Positions 61,668 through 64,000 of a stretch of 64,000 nt of DNA are shown piece by piece. A program made the translations under genes and the position numbers. Source of the stretch: Dyella sp. RRB7 (GTDB taxonomy: Bacteria; Pseudomonadota; Gammaproteobacteria; Xanthomonadales; Rhodanobacteraceae); the NCBI RefSeq assembly GCF_022761115.1, contig NZ_JAKWJS010000003.1:310001-374000 (forward strand), written 5' to 3'. How positions within the stretch are numbered: position 1 is the stretch's first letter; every line of letters begins with the position of its first letter. Below the pieces are notes generated by a model, which had not been told where the DNA came from, searched no databases, and saw only the letters and a program-made list of their open reading frames with translations.

Positions 61668-62549
61668 ATGTCGATCCGTTACCTGCATCTGGACGTCTTT
61701 GCCGCCACGCCTGGCGGCGGCAATCACCTGGGCGTCGTCACCGACGCCACCGGCTGGAGCGATGCCCGCATGCAAGCCTTTGCCCGCTGGACCAACCTGG
61801 TCGAAACCACCTTCCTGCTGCCGCCGACCCAAGCCGGGGCCAGCTATCGCGTGCGCATCTTCACGCCACACAAGGAAATTGCCTTCGCCGGCCATCCCAC
61901 CATCGGCAGTGCGCACGCGGTGCTGCTCTGCGGACTGGCCACGCCAGCCGAAGGCGTGCTGTGGCAGGAATGCGGCGCCGGCGTGCTGCCGATCCGCATC
62001 GAGGGTGAAGGCCAGGCGCGCCAGCTGCTGCTGAAGTCGCCCCATGCCACCGTGGAAAAGACCGGCCGCGACGCCCATCCGCTATTGCATGACGCCCTGG
62101 CCGGCATCGAGCTGGGCACGCTGCCGCCCGCCTACGTGGCCGGCGGTCGCCACTGGTGGCTGGCCGAGTGCGCGGACGAAGCGAGCCTGCGCCAGTGGCA
62201 GCCCGACCACGCCGCCATCGGCGCGCTGGCCCATGCCACCGACAGCCTGGGCCTGTGCGTGTTTGCACGCAGCGCGCATGCCGACTACCAACTGGCGGTG
62301 CGTGCCTTCCCGGCTGGCGTCGGCCTGGTGGAAGATCCGGCCTCCGGCGCCGCGAATGGCCTGATCGCCGCCTACGTCGCCCACGCCGAGCCCCATGGCC
62401 CGTTAGCCCGCGGCTACACCGTCAGCCAGGGACGCGAGATCGGCCACGACGCCAGCCTCACCGTGCGCATCGATGGCGATACCGTGTGGATTGGTGGACA
62501 CACCAACACCATCATCGACGGCACGCTGCACTGGAACGGCGCAGCGTGA
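61668..62549 (+). CDS. PhzF-family isomerase/epimerase
   Basis: A 293-residue enzyme with the diaminopimelate-epimerase fold. It includes [20 protein letters not shown], the catalytic Glu in [23 protein letters not shown] and the closing [14 protein letters not shown] plus [11 protein letters not shown]. Only the phenazine member has a known reaction; most others, such as this, have unknown substrates. It overlaps the next gene by 4 bases. Confidence 0.9.
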   Translation: MSIRYLHLDVFAATPGGGNHLGVVTDATGWSDARMQAFARWTNLVETTFLLPPTQAGASYRVRIFTPHKEIAFAGHPTIGSAHAVLLCGLATPAEGVLWQECGAGVLPIRIEGEGQARQLLLKSPHATVEKTGRDAHPLLHDALAGIELGTLPPAYVAGGRHWWLAECADEASLRQWQPDHAAIGALAHATDSLGLCVFARSAHADYQLAVRAFPAGVGLVEDPASGAANGLIAAYVAHAEPHGPLARGYTVSQGREIGHDASLTVRIDGDTVWIGGHTNTIIDGTLHWNGAA

Positions 62550-63013
62550 ACCCCGCAGCGCAAATCTGGGTGGACGCCGATGCGTGTCCGGTGGCGATCA
62601 AGGAAGTCTTGTTCCGCGCCGCCGAACGCGAGCAGGTGCAGGTGACCCTGGTCGCCAACCAGTGGCTGCGCACGCCAGCATCGCGCTTCGTCCGTGCCAT
62701 CCAGGTGCCGGGCGGGTTCGATGTGGCGGACAACGAAATCGTGCAGCGCGTCGCCGCGGATGACCTGGTGGTGACCCAGGACATCCCGCTCGCCGCCCTG
62801 GTGATCGAAAAAGGCGCGCTGGCGATGCATCCGCGCGGCGAGCTGTACACCGCCGACACCATCGCCCAGCGCTTAGGAATGCGCAACTTCATGGACGAAC
62901 TGCGTGGCGCCGGTGTCGACACCGGCGGTCCCGCCGCCTTCCATGCGCGGGACAAGCAGGCGTTTGCCAACCAGTTGGATCGCTGGCTGACGCGGCGGCG
63001 GCAGGCACGCTAG
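62546..63013 (+). CDS. YaiI/YqxD family protein (DUF188)
   Basis: A 155-residue protein of the UPF0178 family, with a PIN-like fold suggesting nuclease activity that has not been shown. It has [20 protein letters not shown], the [28 protein letters not shown] core with acidic residues, and [15 protein letters not shown]. The GTG start overlaps the PhzF stop as GTGA, so the two are coupled. Its 3' end overlaps the convergent gene by 4 bases. Confidence 0.9.
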   Translation: MNPAAQIWVDADACPVAIKEVLFRAAEREQVQVTLVANQWLRTPASRFVRAIQVPGGFDVADNEIVQRVAADDLVVTQDIPLAALVIEKGALAMHPRGELYTADTIAQRLGMRNFMDELRGAGVDTGGPAAFHARDKQAFANQLDRWLTRRRQAR

Positions 63014-63897
63014 AGCTTGCGCTCATCCAGGTGCGCGCGACGCGCTGCCACCTGCGCCAGGATCGACCAGTCGACGTTTTCATCGCCGGCCGATAGCGCC
63101 TCCAGCAGGCTGTCGCGCAACAATCCCGCCAGCGGCAACGGCACCCGCGTGGCATCGGCCGCGGCCAGCGCCAGGCCAATATCCTTGTAGCCTAGCGGCA
63201 ACGCAAAGCCGGCCGGCGTGTAGCGCTGCTCGGCGATCATGTTGCTGTAGGACTGATAGGCCGGCGCGGTAAACAACGTGTTGGTCATCACCTCCAGGAA
63301 GACGGCCGCGCTGATGCCATGCGCGCGCGTCAAGGCGGAGGCCTCGGCCATGCTCTCGATGGCGGCGCCCAGCATGAAGTTGCCGGCGATCTTCACCACG
63401 TTGGCCCGCTCCGGCGACTCGCCCAGGGGCCAGATGCGGCTGCTCATGGCCTCCAGCAGCGGACGCACGCGCTCGATCACCGACGCCTTGCCGGCGGCGA
63501 GGATATTGAGCTTGCCTGCGGCGGCGACATCGGGGCGGCCAAAAACCGGCGCCGATACGTAGTCGAGACCGCGCCTGGCGTGCTCATCCACCAGTTCCTT
63601 GGCCAGCGCCACCGAGATGGTGGCGTGATTGACGTGCACCGTGCCCTTGTCCATGCCATCGAGCAGGCCGCCGACCAACATCACGTCGCGCACGGCCTGG
63701 TCGTTGGCGAGCATGCTGAACAGCACGTCGCCCTGGGCCGCCCGGTCGGCGCTTTTCACCACCTTGGCGCCCAGCGATGCCAATGGCTCGGTCGCGCCCG
63801 GCGAACGGTTCCACACGGTCACCTCGTGACCTGCCTTGATCAGGTTGCTCGCCATGGCACTCCCCATGGAGCCCAGACCGATAAAGCCGACTTTCAT
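63010..63897 (-). CDS. NAD(P)-dependent beta-hydroxyacid dehydrogenase
   Basis: A 295-residue enzyme of the 3-hydroxyisobutyrate dehydrogenase/glyoxylate-succinic semialdehyde reductase family. The Rossmann motif is [16 protein letters not shown]; the substrate-binding region [17 protein letters not shown] and catalytic Lys in [13 protein letters not shown] are seen. The second-motif STxS is HATIS here. Substrate undetermined. The start at 63897 is the family start. Confidence 0.92.
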   Translation of the reverse strand: MKVGFIGLGSMGSAMASNLIKAGHEVTVWNRSPGATEPLASLGAKVVKSADRAAQGDVLFSMLANDQAVRDVMLVGGLLDGMDKGTVHVNHATISVALAKELVDEHARRGLDYVSAPVFGRPDVAAAGKLNILAAGKASVIERVRPLLEAMSSRIWPLGESPERANVVKIAGNFMLGAAIESMAEASALTRAHGISAAVFLEVMTNTLFTAPAYQSYSNMIAEQRYTPAGFALPLGYKDIGLALAAADATRVPLPLAGLLRDSLLEALSAGDENVDWSILAQVAARRAHLDERKL

Positions 63898-64000
63898 ACG
63901 ACCATCCTCCGCTCGACCTAACCTATCCAGTGGATCACGCCACACGTTCAACCCGTGCGAAATCGGCCTGCTTCAGGCCACTTCGCCCGCCGCCTGCCCC
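63898..64000. promoter_or_regulatory. end of window upstream of the dehydrogenase
   Basis: Only 103 bases are visible; a promoter for the dehydrogenase is expected, but none can be assigned. Confidence 0.3.

Overview
The window is a gene-dense, GC-rich (about 65%) chromosomal stretch with roughly 60 protein genes, one tRNA-Ser and a candidate small RNA. I see no phage, insertion sequence, integron or CRISPR. Gene content (LpxH, OMPLA, a TonB receptor, an OprM-type lipoprotein, HtpX, a FadL-family porin) makes it a Gram-negative gammaproteobacterium. Protein styles and the block cinA-recA-SDR-recX-alaS-csrA-tRNA-Ser suggest the Xanthomonadales, most likely Rhodanobacteraceae (Dyella/Frateuria/Rhodanobacter-like). 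That placement is inference, without a database search.

Layout. 1-5 kb: polyphosphate metabolism (ppk1, cut by the window edge, and ppx), a periplasmic cyclophilin and lpxH. 5-10 kb: a TonB-dependent receptor, a lipase-like hydrolase and a W/G/Y-rich surface protein. 10-16.4 kb (minus): a complete ABC-type efflux operon, outer-membrane lipoprotein > HlyD adaptor > RbbA double ATPase/permease > YhhJ permease. 16.7-21.2 kb (plus): phaC > phaJ-ptb fusion > ackA, linking polyhydroxyalkanoate to acyl-phosphate and ATP; the matching acetoacetyl-CoA reductase phaB lies alone at 42 kb. 21.3-27.5 kb (minus): cinA, recA, an atypical SDR, recX, alaS, csrA and tRNA-Ser, closed by a strong terminator. 27.5-36 kb: a split YeeE/YedE sulfur transporter, a FadL-family porin, mutS, and katG behind an OxyR-like box. 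36-46.6 kb: a response regulator, Hsp15, an AEC transporter, htpG, htpX, gluQ, phaB, tcdA, a cytochrome c', pirin and a hydrolase.

46.7-64 kb: two cold-shock genes in tandem with strikingly conserved long 5' leaders, a cysteine-rich lipoprotein, a YcaQ-type DNA glycosylase, phospholipase A, slyD, dacB, glutathione peroxidase, the metNIQ methionine importer, pncB, a candidate C-rich-loop sRNA, a cytochrome c with a molybdopterin-enzyme-like domain, a zinc aminopeptidase, a rhomboid protease, a PhzF-like isomerase, a YaiI-family protein and a beta-hydroxyacid dehydrogenase.

Themes are envelope maintenance, redox and heat stress (katG, gpx, htpG, htpX, Hsp15, csp pair) and carbon/phosphate storage (ppk/ppx, PHA genes). 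The most interesting signals are non-coding: the paired csp leaders, the RNA-like element upstream of pncB, and the katG control region.
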